Counted from the stretch's first letter, positions 1-9,999 are shown. The stretch: 20,585 nucleotides of DNA from Seison nebaliae (GCA_023231475.1 JALJEE010000467.1:1-20585); one strand, 5' to 3'. Notes: generated by a model from the letters alone, not told the origin. Numbers and translations: made by a program.

Positions 1-742
1 AGAAATCATTAATTTTATTACCACTAGATTATTGGTAAGAGAAATTGTATGTAATGAAAGTAAATCGAAGTTATTAACCAACATCTCTAATCTTCCTACT
101 CGTTATGACCTCCGTAAATTACAGACAAAAGAAACTTGTTCGATTTTAGTCGATAGAATAAGATGTAAATTCTTAAGATCCTTCTATTCTTTTTTTAATA
201 AATGCAAATATTTCTCCATCAAATTGAAATTGAGTTTGTTCGTGACGTATTGTTGTGACTTTTATGGTCTAGCTGTGTCTATATCCTCTACACAAAAGTC
301 GTTATATTGTCTTGATCGAACGTATAATAGAACAGTTCGGATGATGCTCGGATGCTTCAAGCCTTTCAACCGGGCATTTATGTTCAGTCTATGTGAGCTG
401 GCATCTTTGCCACTGCTCTTAGCGAAGGGATATCTGAACATTATCGATTCGGTGCAAAAATCTGATCTCACAGTATCCAACTTTCGTACAGTGCGAGATC
501 CAAAATTCTTCAATCAAAATTTTCTGTACTTATTATTCCTTAATTTTTCCTGAATCGTATGATGACGCGTCTCTGTTGTTATCAAATTTCTCTATTGATT
601 CCTATATACCAGAAATACTAAAGAACCAGTTGGTATCTGGTAAGAATCTCATAACCAATAACTCCTCTAAAATGTTATCTTCTTTTCTTTATAATTTGCC
701 CCGTGGGGATTTGATTCATTAATAAAAAAAAAATAATAAAAA
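1..742 (+). mobile_element. 3' part of a non-LTR (LINE) retrotransposon, copy 1
   Basis: An open frame runs in from the left edge to 553. It encodes the region that follows the reverse transcriptase palm in CR1/Jockey-like LINE ORF2 proteins: basic residues, an FYGLA segment (the usual 'YG' position), then LDRTYNRTVRMMLG (usual 'LexiqnrairlilG') and a LASLPLLL segment. Downstream, after one shift of frame near 520-550, coding resumes and ends in the C-terminal motif LPRGDLIH followed by a stop and an A-rich tail at about 722-742. A second copy at 17865-18352 shares the same 68-residue core (about two thirds identical by eye) and the same C-terminal motif and A-tail, which supports a repeat family. 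The 5' extent lies outside the window. Family assignment beyond LINE (CR1/Jockey-like) is inference. Confidence 0.75.
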
Positions 743-1603
743 AACTATTACGCGATTATTTCGTGCTAACTAAAAGTCCAAAATCAGCTTTTCAAAACTA
801 CTATTATGAACTGATATTTATAATAATTACTAACAATTCCTATATAATAATAATTCATATTAATATCAATCTTTTATTTAAATTCAAAATATTTCCTATT
901 GTTTGGAGAATGACTTTAATGGTCATTAAAGTTAAAAACAACTAATCAAATGAAATAATTTACATTAATGTAACTAATTATTGGACTAACAATTGATGTC
1001 AATTTCAATATGACGTCTAAATTCGATGTCTAAGGATGAAAATTCATATATTATAAGATATTATATATTATTATTATTAGATTATAAGATCATATATTCA
1101 TATATTCATCTATTCGATATTCTTAAAATAAGAAAATGAAAAAAAAAGTAGTTTGTGGAAATTTCAGAATGCAAAAAAAGAAGTTTTGTGATGAATAGAA
1201 CCTTTCCAATAAGAAAGCCTTTAAATTGATTGAAATATTTTTGAAGATAACGATACTTCAGTGGGAAGAAATGTTTCGAATAAAAATCTTTCCTAATCTC
1301 AATCGAATTCAAATATCATGCTTCTACTTAACAACAACAGTAGTTGAATTAAAGTGTGGAATGTGTATGTGAGATTGTTTTTGTATCTTGTCATTTTTCT
1401 TTTTTGTTTCATTCATTTTTCTAAAATTATCATCATTTAATGGAGGATCCCATAATATACGATTATGTGGCAGAAAGAGATATACCATTATCTTAAGTCG
1501 TCCAATTTTCATACCTTCCCGTGGTTATCCTCTGTTGCACGAACTGAATGATAAATGGGCGCAACATTACTTTCCTATTTCTCTAATGAGATTTAATTAT
1601 TTA
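743..1603. other. AT-rich intergenic stretch upstream of RPL7
   Basis: Mostly AT-rich sequence with short ATT/TAA runs around 1040-1110 and no recognised gene. The only coding hint is on the - strand between 1567 and 1221. There, three short open pieces can be linked by GT-AG introns of 94 and 46 nt into a 68-residue chain beginning MLRPFIIQ. I recognise no family, so it is given as a finding and not as a gene. The right part must hold the RPL7 promoter and perhaps a 5' leader exon. Confidence 0.4.
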
Positions 1604-1619
1604 TCTCATATTTTTTCAG
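1604..1619 (+). other. Probable 3' splice site in the RPL7 leader
   Basis: A strong polypyrimidine stretch ending in TTTTTTCAG stops 36 nt before the RPL7 start codon at 1656. The RPL7 coding part has no intron, so this would be the acceptor of a leader intron or of spliced-leader trans-splicing. No matching donor exon could be fixed upstream. Confidence 0.5.
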
Positions 1620-1655
1620 ATCAAATTATCTTTCGAAAAAAAGAAGATAGATATA

Positions 1656-2405
1656 ATGACGAAACCTGCGAGTAATGTCGTTTATGAAATTCCAAAAGTT
1701 CCCGAGACTTTATTGAAACGCCGTAGGAAAGCAGCTGAATGGAAAGTGAAGGATGCATTGGATGCGAAGAAGCGTCAAGAGAAACGTAACAAGAATCAAA
1801 AGAATATTTTCAAGCGAGCTGAACAATATGCCGCCGAATACGAGAAGGAAAAGAAGGATTTAGTTGTCATGAAAAGAAATGCGAAGAAAGATGGAAATTT
1901 CTATGTTCCCGATGAAGCGAATTTGGCTTTCGTCATTCGAATTCGTGGTATCAATGGATTGCATCCGAAAGTCCGAAAGATTTTGAGATTGTTCCGTCTC
2001 CTCCAAATCAACAACGGAGTTTTCATCCGATTGAATAAGGCGACGAGTAAAATGTTGAAATTAGTTGAACCGTACATCGCTTTTGGTTATCCGAATTTGA
2101 ACAGTGTACGAAAGTTGATTTACAAACGTGGCTTTGCTAAAGTCAATGGACAACGTATTCCAATTACAGATAACTCCATCGTTGATGATAAATTGGGAAA
2201 GAGCGATATAATTTGTGTGGAAGATTTAGTGCACGAGATCTTCAAAGTCGGACCTCAATTCAAAGCTGCATCGAATTTCTTGTGGCCATTCAAGTTGAAC
2301 AATCCACAAGGTGGTTGGACGAAAAAGACGAATCATTATGTCGAAGGTGGTGATTATGGAAATCGAGAAGATGAAATTAATAAGCTTATCAATCGAATGG
2401 TTTAA
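1656..2405 (+). CDS. RPL7: 60S ribosomal protein L7 (uL30)
   Basis: A complete intronless frame of 249 residues, the usual length of eukaryotic RPL7. The N-terminal 80 residues are Lys/Arg-rich ([18 protein letters not shown]) as in the eukaryote-specific extension. The conserved uL30 core follows: [47 protein letters not shown] and [10 protein letters not shown]. The C-terminal signature is FLWPFKL, then [18 protein letters not shown]. The protein is part of the large ribosomal subunit and is assembled in the nucleolus. The ATG at 1656 is chosen because the frame upstream lacks homologous residues and the N-terminus fits the family. A leader splice acceptor lies 36 nt upstream and an AATAAA signal 58 nt downstream of the stop. 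Identification is by family knowledge and is secure. Confidence 0.97.
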   Translation: MTKPASNVVYEIPKVPETLLKRRRKAAEWKVKDALDAKKRQEKRNKNQKNIFKRAEQYAAEYEKEKKDLVVMKRNAKKDGNFYVPDEANLAFVIRIRGINGLHPKVRKILRLFRLLQINNGVFIRLNKATSKMLKLVEPYIAFGYPNLNSVRKLIYKRGFAKVNGQRIPITDNSIVDDKLGKSDIICVEDLVHEIFKVGPQFKAASNFLWPFKLNNPQGGWTKKTNHYVEGGDYGNREDEINKLINRMV

Positions 2406-2462
2406 TTGATAATGGGAAGCCAAGAATTTGATTTTAATCTTGTTTCGATTATGAGATGTTTA

Positions 2463-2468
2463 AATAAA
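2463..2468 (+). terminator. Polyadenylation signal of RPL7
   Basis: AATAAA lies 58 nt after the RPL7 stop codon, a normal distance for 3' end formation. Confidence 0.6.
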
Positions 2469-2980
2469 ATTTATTATCATTATTCGTTCTTTTCACTTCT
2501 GACATCATTAATTGGAATGTTCATGCATTTCTTGTTGTCATAGTAATTGTATCAACAAGAATGTTCGGATACGATCGATTTACATCTAGTAAGTGAGTTA
2601 ACTCTTATTCCGATCATTTGGTGTTGACGAGAAATGAGTAGATAAGAATCTGTACTCCATCAATCAAATATCAGTTATTTAATTAATATGGGCTAAATAT
2701 TATTATAAGTAATTTCTCAATTTCTATTCCATCACTTCCCATTCCGTCCATCTATTTCTTCTCGTATTACGACACTTTACCTCCAGTCAAATATAGGTAA
2801 TCACAATCATTTATTAGTAACTTGGCATAATTATTGGAAGAAATTTTCTAGAAATTCAAGTATTGAATTCTAAATAATAAGAATCCTCTAAAGATTTTGA
2901 ATATTTAATAGGGAAAGTATAGTGATAGAGAATTATTCGTATCATACATACGGCACCAGTCATCGTCATTGGAGAAGAAG
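2469..2980. other. Intergenic region between RPL7 and the NEK-like kinase
   Basis: About 500 nt of AT-rich sequence without a coding frame of note. It should contain the promoter and leader of the kinase gene. No TATA box or other element stands out clearly enough to be annotated. Confidence 0.4.
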
Positions 2981-5009
2981 ATGCTAATGATTGGAAATAA
3001 AATCAATGAATATTACCTCCTGAAAGTGTTAGGTGGAGGTAATTTTGGTGATGTCTATTTAGCCGAACACGAAAAAACGAAAAAGAAGGTTTGTTGCAAA
3101 AAAATTCGATCACCCGACTCGACGAGTGAACGTGAATTTCGAATCCATTCTCAATTACAACATGACAACATTATCGCTACTCTGCTCTTGACGAAAGTGA
3201 AAGGTGAATTATTTTTATTTCTCGAATATTGCGAAGTTATTTTTTATTACGGTTTCCCATCATCACTCCTCCTCTTACTCAAGGGCGGAGATTTAGCCGA
3301 CTTCTTAAAGAAGAATACAATGACATCTCAAAATATTGTCACTTGGCTTTATGAGTTGTTGTCAGCACTGGATTATATTCATAAGAAGAAGATTATGCAT
3401 CGAGATATTAAGCCGCAGTTCGACATTTTTTCATCATTTACATTCCCTTATCGTTTCCAGGAATATAATGATCAAAAATGAACATCCGAAATTAGGCGAT
3501 TTTGGCGTTAGTAAATTCATCATCAACGAGACATGTCACACAATAGTTGGAACATACAAATATATGAGTCCTGAAGTATTTCGTAGCGAGACTCGTTACA
3601 ATTATAAAACGGATATCTGGTCGTTGGGTCTAGTGTTATATGAGATGTGTGAAGGACAAGCAGTGATGAATGCGAAAGAATTACCGAAATTAATTAAATT
3701 GATTTTGGAACAACCCATTCCAAATATAACAGGTAGCGATGCATATCGAAGTAATCTCGACGTGATTTATCACAAGTTTCTTTTTAATATTCATTTGAAT
3801 TACAATAATTTTTCTCTCTTTCTTTCTCTCTCTCTCTCTGTCTGTCTTGGAAGAATGTGTCAACGTGAAACTTCAAGACGTCCATCAGCTGAAGCATTGT
3901 TAAGATCAAAATTTCTTATAAAATTTCGAGACGTTATTATGATTCGTTGGAGAAGATTGTTCTAATTCATTATTCTTCAGAAAGTTCTTCCACAACAATC
4001 GCGAATGAGATCGGCAAAAAGTAGTTTTATAAAACACGCGAAGAATGAAGAACAAATAAGATTACATCTTAACATTAATCCAGCGGTATCAAATTTGACA
4101 CCTAAACAATTATTAGAAGCGAAACGAAAAAATAAACTGAAAAAGAAGGAAGCTGCAATTAGACTTGCCACTGAAAAGAATTACATCGAACAACATCACA
4201 CCCGGAACGAGATCAAAGATCGCTTTAATCAGACTAATACGACAATTGGCGTAACGTACAGGAAATATGAAAGGACAATCACTCCGAAAACCGTCAATTC
4301 AAATGTAACTGATGGGACGATATTGCAATCATTAGTCATCAAACATGATGAAGAACCATCGTTGTCTAAATCGATGCCAAGTAATCAAACGAAAAAATGG
4401 AGAGATCGTCAACCTGAATATTCTCTCGATGATGATCATGTCGGTATAGATGAGGAGAAAGATGTTGATGACGATTATTATGATGACGATGGAACTTTAT
4501 TGAATACGATTACACCGACTGTATTCGATAATCGTCCAATACAACCGATGCGGATGGTGGGCCGATCTTATGCCGATAATATCGATGAAAGGTTTGAGAA
4601 CGGAATGCCTAAAGGTGAACGAGATGCCAATGACTATTATGCCATGTATCAATCAGAAGAATTTTCCAGAACGGTGGTTCCAAATGAGAAATTATCATCA
4701 TCATCTTCATGTTCATCAAGTGAATCGTCAGATGATGATGATGAAGGAGAAGTTGATGAAGATGTTAGGAGAAATAATGAATGTGAGAATGAAGTGGATA
4801 ATTCCATTAATTTTTACACACGTCAGTGTCATAAAGAATTAGAAGAAGCGTTAACGGATAATGAGAATTTTCGAAAAATTAATGATTTAGCTAATACCGT
4901 CATTCGTGATAGGAAGCCAATGACGAAAGATGATATTTGTAACACGTTTGGCGTTTCAGCAGCTATTGGAGAATTTTTCCATCGCATTTCTATGAATAAT
5001 AATCAATGA
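2981..5009 (+). CDS. NEK-like Ser/Thr protein kinase with long acidic C-terminal tail
   Basis: Five exons (2981-3235, 3284-3417, 3461-3775, 3854-3932, 3981-5009) give 603 residues. Introns of 48, 43, 78 and 48 nt are GT-AG and each junction restores family motifs. Kinase domain about 10-260: loop GGGNFG (18-23), Lys40, CEGGDLADFL at the NEK-typical place across the first junction, HRDIKPQN (Asp126) across the second, DFGVSK (Asp143), GTYKYMSPE, DIWSLGLVLYEM and RRPSAEALL. The GGDL, DFG-SK and SPE features are typical of NIMA-related kinases. Residues 262-603 form a basic then acidic tail with Asp-rich runs and a Ser-rich patch (about residues 500-520). Joining the tail depends on the last 48-nt intron. 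Without it the kinase would stop at 3965 and a second frame would open at 4005, only 39 nt later. NEKs act in cilia, centrosomes and mitosis; the exact subfamily is not assigned. Confidence 0.82.
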
Positions 5010-5119
5010 TAATCAGTTTGAATTAGTTAGAATCCGGTGTACATCCGTTTCCAAAACTTATTAACTTTCCTTCGCTCTTATTCCATATTTTATTTCACAC
5101 CTACTTTTCATCAAAACAT

Positions 5120-5125
5120 AATAAA
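5120..5125 (+). terminator. Polyadenylation signal of the NEK-like kinase
   Basis: AATAAA 110 nt after the kinase stop codon at 5009, before the next gene. Confidence 0.45.
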
Positions 5126-5318
5126 TATTTATCTTTCAAAGAAGTTTCATTGGAACTTGAAGAATATGTTTCTCTTAGAGAAAATGGCGGTAACGTTACT
5201 CACAACACTTATTTCCACAGTATTTAGGAGGAGTATAAGAAAAATAAATATTTGTCCATTTGAAATATCGGGAATATTAGAAGGAATTTAATTGAGATAC
5301 GTCAGAAAATTTTCCAAA

Positions 5319-5846
5319 ATGAAAAAATTTCTAATTTTACTAATTTGTCTCGTCTATTCGTCTTCGTCTCATTTCTTGAAATATTCACTTCATCAGAATA
5401 AGGTGGACGAACAACATCCAATCAACTATAAATATGATATGGATGAACGTTTTGTACCTAAACATCATCTTGATTTTATGATGAATTCAATTCTAAGATC
5501 GAAATTGGCTAAATACAACATAAAGTTCCGACGAGATCTTGAACAAATGAAATATCGATTGGATGATCAACTTAAAAAAGAGTTTATTAATTGGATGAAA
5601 GTTTATTATCAAACACACCATCGTCATTCTGAACAGGAACAAAATCCTTTAACAGAATATGCGTCAGCTCCTTATCGAAGACAATTGGATGTATTGTCTG
5701 GTTTGTTTGGATCTCAAGGTAAGAAACCATCAACATCAACCCAGTCGTTCACCGAAGGTTTAATATCGAATGTATTCGGCGGTTTATTTAAGCAACTCGG
5801 TGAATTGATCGGAGATGAATTGATGAAGTTAATTCCAGAAAAATAA
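5319..5846 (+). CDS. Small secreted protein of unknown function
   Basis: The frame from the ATG at 5319 encodes 175 residues. The first ~17 residues (MKKFLILLICLVYSSSS) are a clear signal peptide: basic start, hydrophobic core, small residues. This is why the ATG at 5319 is preferred over the in-frame upstream start at 5292, which would bury it. The mature part is charged and helical-looking (about 45-105: LRSKLAKYNIKF, LKKEFINWMKVYY), with no cysteines. A dibasic RR near 128 precedes LDVLSGLFGSQGKK. The C-terminal ~35 residues are Gly/Phe/Leu-rich and look amphipathic (GLISNVFGGLFKQLGELIG). I recognise no family. The dibasic sites and amphipathic tail would fit a processed peptide precursor, but that is inference. 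The gene ends 25 nt from the stop of the convergent AGC kinase gene. Confidence 0.7.
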   Translation: MKKFLILLICLVYSSSSHFLKYSLHQNKVDEQHPINYKYDMDERFVPKHHLDFMMNSILRSKLAKYNIKFRRDLEQMKYRLDDQLKKEFINWMKVYYQTHHRHSEQEQNPLTEYASAPYRRQLDVLSGLFGSQGKKPSTSTQSFTEGLISNVFGGLFKQLGELIGDELMKLIPEK

Positions 5847-5860
5847 GATTATTCTCTTAT

Positions 5861-5866
5861 AATAAA
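5861..5866 (+). terminator. Polyadenylation signal of the secreted-protein gene
   Basis: AATAAA begins 15 nt after the stop at 5846 and lies directly beside the stop codon (5872) of the convergent kinase gene. The mature + transcript must therefore overlap the - strand coding region. Confidence 0.55.
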
Positions 5867-5871
5867 TATCT

Positions 5872-8634
5872 TCAATTTCTAAAAATTTCTTCCATTGCAT
5901 GATGGGCTGGTCGATACATAATTTGGTTCGATTTCAAACCTTTCGGTAAGAGAGGTGGCATTGTTTGATTCAACAGCATTTCTTCCCAATTGAATCCTCG
6001 AAAATATTTTTGACGTCTAATAGCTCGACATTTCTCTTTTGTCGAACTGCCAAGTCTTCGAATCGGTTTCACTTGTAACAGACCAACTATCATTTCATAT
6101 AGTTCCGGATTCACATTTGGACTTGGATTAAATCGAACCTGTCCGAATAAGAGATATTGTTTGTGTAAAAGAATTAATAGAAGGAACTGTATGAATATTA
6201 AAATCTTCTCCTGGTTCAATTAAATAACAAGAACGGTCGCCAATTTTCCGTTTATGATTAAATGAATAATAATGTTTCTCCCATCCTGCGTACGCATCCC
6301 AACAAACTTTCGTGTGGAATGGAGTTTTATTCTGCCACAATTCAAACAAAACACACCCGTATGCCCACCAATCCACAGCCCAATGATAAGGCCTTGCTAA
6401 GAAGACCTCGGGAGCCATCGTACAAGGCGTTCCCGCTAACGTTGTGCAAAACTCATTTACTTTCCTTGCTGATAAACCGAAATCAGTTATCTTTACAGAA
6501 ATATTTTAGGGTTTCTAAACAATTAAAATTTTAAACTTTAATATGTCCTCTCGTGGTGATGAGGATGTTGGGCGTCTTAAAATCTCTATGAATAATATCA
6601 AGTTGATGCATATACTCCAAACCCAGATACATACCTGCCGCATAATATTTGAGTAATGAATCCGAAAACTTTTGGAAGAGATCCGCATTTTTTTTGTGTA
6701 ATGCCCAAAGATCTAATTTCCAAGAAATTAGAATGGATTCATCAGAAAACAATTAGGGAACACAAGTACAGAAAACAAGGGACAAATTATGAAGAGAAAT
6801 GAAGAAAATTATAATTATTTCGAAAAAAACATTTATTTTTTAGTTAGAGAAAATGAAATGAAATCAAACAATTATTGATAAGAATCTTTCTAACCAGTAG
6901 CACAATAGTCGAGAACCAAATGATACGCATACTTGCTGGCAAATGTTGTAACTAGAGGAAGAATGAAATTGTTCTTTAATGATGAATGTATTGCTTGTTC
7001 ATTTCTCAATGCTGCTCGTTCCCTTTCATCTTCGATCTGACCCCATCTTATACATTTAACCGCGTACACCGACTGACTTTCTTTACATTGACACAAAAAT
7101 ACAAAACCAAATCCTCCTCTACCTAAAAATGGTCCTAATCGGTAATCGTCAATCGTTTTCTGGGCATAATTCCCTTCGAATGTCTGTTCGTTTGCGACTT
7201 TATCTTTCTTTCTAGCCTGAATATTTTTGTATCGGTTCGCTTTACGATAAATCGTTTCAGAATTATTATTATTATTCGACATGTTCATCTTTTTCTCATC
7301 TTCATTTTTTACATTTAATAATCTTCCAAAATTGTTGAGATTGTATCGAAATTTACCAACGTGATTTTTATTGTGCTTAAACATCTTCCTTATTTTTCGT
7401 GCTAACATTAATTTCTTCTTATCTTTCACTCCATTCATATATGATTTTAAATTATTACTATTATTATTATTAAGATTGTAACTACGAGCACTGTCTCTCT
7501 TTCGACTATAAACTATCTCACTATCTCGACTTAGAGCAAATCCGAAAGTTTTCATTTCACGACTACAACAATCATTCTGGTTTGCTTGATGATTCGTCAA
7601 GTCAGGCGTGCCCACACCAAAAAATTGGGTCTGGAAAGTTCGCGTTTTTGAGATGGAATCATCGGTCGAATTCGAATGTGTATCAAATGGAATCATTTTC
7701 GTCTCGACGTGATTCTCCGATTCTGGTTCGTTCGATCGTTGATTCATGTTAACATTACTCTGATCGAATGTTGTCTTTTTGGCATGCTTCAAAATCTTCT
7801 CATGTAACGCCTGTCGATATTGTTTAAGCTTAATATTATTATCACACGGATCATCGTTACACATGGCATGAGTAGTATTAGCCAACTTTTTAGCCTTTCT
7901 TGGTGGTAGATCGAAACTATATTTGTTCGGTTGCGATTCAAGAGATGGAGGACTTTCAGTAATCAAATTCAGATCCATACATAACGTTCGATTAACACCG
8001 GTTTTCCTTAATGATTTAACTAATTTTAGAACTCGATTATTAAACTTCGAATAACTGTCCTCAACTTCTGTTCTCGAATGAACGGTCGAATTGGCTATGG
8101 GTAAATCGTCAGGCCTTGAAAACGATTCGTTCAAATCATCATCTAGACATTCATATGTTCTAGAAATTTTTATAGTTTCTTTTCGGTGCGGATCATTCAC
8201 TGAGAATTGTTCAGTTTTCTGCACTTCACATACGTCGTTCGTCGGGGGATTATGATAGGGACATTTAAAAGGACCTCTCTGTATATCAGTCAATCGACTA
8301 AATGCTGGTCCTAGTGCATCTAATTCTTTCTGCGTACATTTAGCAGGGTCAGATATTTTAAAAACTTTTGTTTTCGGTGATTTCTCCTTAATGATTTTCT
8401 TAAATATTTTATTCGGATTTTTCAACGTTCCCTTCCATTCTTTTTTGTAATTGGAAGTCACAGTCTTTTTTAAAAGCAAATCACTGTAATGAATAATTTG
8501 TGTCAAAATGTGAAGATAAATAAAAATAAAAACTTATTATCGGGCAACAACATATCAGAAATTTTATCATCATGTGACAATTTTTCATTACCATTTTCAT
8601 AGAGGAGGCGGTTTATATAAGAATTATCTTGCAT
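5872..8634 (-). CDS. AGC-family protein kinase with long low-complexity N-terminal half
   Basis: Five exons (8634-8534, 8483-6895, 6712-6537, 6490-6188, 6138-5872) give 811 residues. Introns of 50, 182, 46 and 49 nt are GT-AG and all phases agree. The kinase domain begins near residue 479: loop GRGGFGFV (488-495), YAVK (Lys510), HRDFKTPN (Asp607), DFGLSA (Asp625), GTPCTMAPE (Glu650) and VDWWAYGCVLFE. It ends with RRLGSS and an AGC-type tail with FRGFNWEE and PP-LPKG. The DWW motif, RLG and 'F.g..W..l....PP..P' pattern are those of AGC kinases (PKA/S6K-like). Residues 1-478 are charged and Asn-rich with no recognised domain. Odd points: the usual GGDLW is shortened to TDLW at the second intron, and no clear FxxF[ST][YF] hydrophobic motif follows. 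The start ATG at 8634 lies 8 nt behind a splice-acceptor-like CTCCAACAG. Subfamily unassigned. Confidence 0.82.
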
Positions 8635-8853
8635 TTGCCAAGCTGTTGGAGAAAAGTGTTGATGCGAAGAAAAAAATGAAAACAAAATGAAAAAAGGAAT
8701 ATTTATCTTGTTTGTCGAAACTACTCTAATTATAACTTCTACTTAATTTAAATAGAATTTAACATAGGCATCCAAAAAATCTTCTTAAACACGCCGTTTT
8801 ATTCTCAATCATAATCGAACGAAACGACATTTCATTTATTGTTCTCATAGAAA

Positions 8854-9999
8854 ATGAAAGGAAATTTTAAAATTATCTTCTGTTTCCTTCTCCTATGTGT
8901 GAGGGGACAGTTGTGTGAACGGAATTGTGAATTTACTGAAACTCCAATCAACATTTTGAAATGTGTGTCGGGAAGTATTTTCGAATTAGTCGATGCGGCT
9001 CGAGGAAATACAGGTGAAATTTGTGACACCTTGATCGAACAACTCAATTGTGTCAAACGAGAACTTGATGGGTGTCCTTTAGAATCCGTTAGATTCATGT
9101 AAAAAACTTTTTCTTATTCTCAACGACCGTAGTTAACCTATGGCGCATTAACTACCGTTCAAAATACGATAGCTGATTGCTGTCCTGAACACTTTAACGA
9201 GAATCCTCCATCCTCTTCTTGTTTCATCACATCAATTGGAATGAGTGGAAGTTAGCAAAACATTCTTCAATTTTCTTTTGTCTAAAAAAACTAAAAAACA
9301 AATTCATTATTAAGCAAAAAACTTTTTTAAGAAATGTTTTCCACCAACCGCTACCATTATGATGGGAGAGAACGGCAAATTGAGAAGAATGGCAAATGTT
9401 AGTATTGGAGATGAAGTGTTAGCATACGATCCTAAGACGAAAAACATTGTGAAAACTAAAATTGTTTCTTGGCTTCATTTAAATCCAAATGAAACAGGTT
9501 TCACAAAATAATTCATAAAATTATTTTAAAAATAATTTTTATTTTATAAAAATTCTTTCTAGCTCAATATGTTGATGTGGTGTTAGAGAATGAGAAAAGA
9601 TTAACCCTCAGTTATGATCATATGGTTCTCTTACAAGACAGTGATACGAATAAAACGTCGTTTAAGAAATTGTCTCAATGTAAAATTAAATCGGACAGAA
9701 TGTTCATAATGAATTTGGATGGATCGATTGTCACTTCTCTGATTGAAGATATCGAAATAACAAACAATGAAACATTTGGAGTTTATGCTCCTCTCACGGA
9801 GACTGGAACATTAATTGTAGATGGTTTCCTCGTCACATCATATGCTCATATCAAAAGTTTCAAATTGGCACAATTTGGCACTTTGGCATTAAGGAAACTG
9901 GGGAGTAAAACCGGATCATTTATTCGGAGAATCTTTGAAAAAGTTTTAGAAATGGAAGAAAAAACTTTAGAATTCTTCCTTCCTTCTTTATTCAAATAA
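8854..9999 (+). CDS. Secreted Cys-rich protein with C-terminal Hedgehog-type Hint domain, copy A
   Basis: Four exons (8854-9087, 9133-9250, 9315-9497, 9563-9999) give 323 residues. Introns are 45, 64 and 65 nt in phases 0, 1, 1. A signal peptide (MKGNFKIIFCFLLLCVRGQ) is followed by a Cys-rich module (about 20-117) with spacing C-x19-C-x8-C-x7-C-x19-CC. A Hint domain starts at Cys125 (CFPP) with IGDEVLAYD, the block LTLSYDH (His198), and GVYAPLTETGT-LIVDG before an ITS-type end. These are the hallmarks of hog domains, which cleave themselves off by N-S acyl shift in the secretory pathway. The 'VSWLH' segment replaces the usual Hedgehog Asp, as in nematode-type hog proteins. Two positions differ from copy B: Ser195 for the TxxH Thr and Ser271 for the SCYA-type Cys. 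The N-terminal module has no name I recognise; it is not a Hedgehog signalling domain. Confidence 0.85.

Noticed and set aside
262-513. 83-residue open frame on the - strand opposite LINE copy 1
   Set aside because: It is antisense to the LINE protein frame, which matches copy 2; no independent coding evidence.
3336-3965. A separate protein starting inside the kinase gene at 3336
   Set aside because: Its first part is an out-of-frame reading of exon 2 and an intron; only the part after 3461 is real and belongs to the spliced kinase.
8503-8685. Start of the AGC kinase at 8685 or at 8506
   Set aside because: Both positions are TTG codons, not ATG. The ATG at 8634, behind an acceptor-like site, is the better start.
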